A stretch of DNA of 64,000 bases from Triangularia verruculosa (taxonomy: Eukaryota; Ascomycota; Sordariomycetes; Sordariales; Podosporaceae), in the NCBI GenBank assembly GCA_033296885.1, contig MU863969.1, forward strand, positions 1 to 64,000, given 5' to 3'. The notes beneath the pieces were generated by a model that saw only the letters and a list, made by a program, of their open reading frames with translations, searched no databases and had not been told where the DNA came from. Of this stretch, positions 63,783 through 64,000 are shown one piece after another; position 1 is the first letter of the stretch, and every line of letters begins with the position of its first letter. A program made the translations under genes and the position numbers.

Positions 63783-64000
63783 ATGTCGGCATCACCGGCG
63801 TCCCGAATACCATTTACTGAGGGCACAGAGGAGTATCGGTACTATGAGGTGCTCCAGAATGTTGTCAGATCACGCTTTCCCGACATGAAGCCTCGGATCC
63901 TCGTAATCACAGATATTGAACAAGATTACGATGACCTCCTCGCTATTATATTTCTCAGCGAAATGCACCGGATGGGCGCCATTGAACTCGCCGGCTGCGT
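63783..64000 (+). CDS. Nucleoside-hydrolase-like protein, 5' end only
   Basis: The ATG at 63783 opens a frame to the window end (72 codons): MSASPASRIPFTEGTEEYRYYEVLQ, then RILVITDIEQDYDDLLAIIF and SEMHRMGAIELAG. The beta-strand plus acidic loop at the N terminus resembles inosine-uridine nucleoside hydrolases, whose calcium-binding motif is DxDPGxDD. Here it reads DIEQDYDD: the first Asp and the final Asp-Asp pair are kept, while Glu replaces the second Asp. This fits a divergent fungal branch. The rest lies outside the window, so the catalytic His cannot be checked. No intron is evident in this part. Confidence 0.75.
   Translation, partial: MSASPASRIPFTEGTEEYRYYEVLQNVVRSRFPDMKPRILVITDIEQDYDDLLAIIFLSEMHRMGAIELAGC

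Overview
This window is nuclear DNA of a filamentous ascomycete, most likely a sordariomycete. The genes are small and mostly intron-bearing, with short introns (about 46-180 nt, usually 50-75 nt). The families point the same way: a BIM1/X325 copper protein, a SAGA Spt8 subunit, the transmembrane GH17 glucosidase BtgC, a CorA-like transporter and an NFX1-type helicase. Assignment below class level is a guess. I support 27 protein-coding genes (two cut by the window edges), one tRNA and one tRNA-like element. Most intron-exon structures were worked out by hand and keep the reading frame throughout. I see no transposase, reverse transcriptase, CRISPR array, biosynthetic cluster or AT-rich RIP block.

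1-9.9 kb: end of a DUF6594 membrane protein, an unrecognised 252-aa protein, a membrane protein with a PAN-like ectodomain, an SRR1-domain protein, and a secreted GPI-type copper protein of the BIM1 family. A near-perfect inverted repeat lies near 2.7 kb. 10-18.3 kb: three consecutive WD40 genes, Doa1/PLAA (ubiquitin and Cdc48), STRAP (followed by a long in-frame open stretch after its stop) and Spt8. 18.7-33.3 kb: NFX1-type SF1 helicase, SWIM plus RING protein, ribosomal protein uL1, a DUF1993 protein, a DUF7025/AAA ATPase, and a secreted oxalate decarboxylase. 34-49 kb: a DUF1275 membrane protein, a multi-pass membrane protein, a small secreted six-cysteine protein, a conserved nuclear-type protein, tRNA-Gly(GCC), a small hydrophilic protein, BtgC and an amidoligase.

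49-53 kb is a gene-free stretch of about 4 kb, rich in TACCTA/TAGGTA words and holding a tRNA-derived Pol III element. 53-64 kb: an unrecognised four-exon gene, a six-exon GH13 maltase with a GC-AG intron and a 24-nt exon, a CorA-like transporter, a divergent pair (mitochondrial MaoC/HTD2-like dehydratase and acyl-CoA dehydrogenase) sharing a 281-bp promoter with a CCTCGG fatty-acid-response hexamer, and the start of a nucleoside-hydrolase-like gene.

Most genes are unlinked housekeeping functions. The one pair with a clear shared purpose is the dehydratase/dehydrogenase pair. The most unusual signals are the 40-bp-arm hairpin, the STRAP extension, two GC-AG introns (one beside a microexon), the Pol III element, and a repeated switch from C-rich to G-rich wobble bases along genes.
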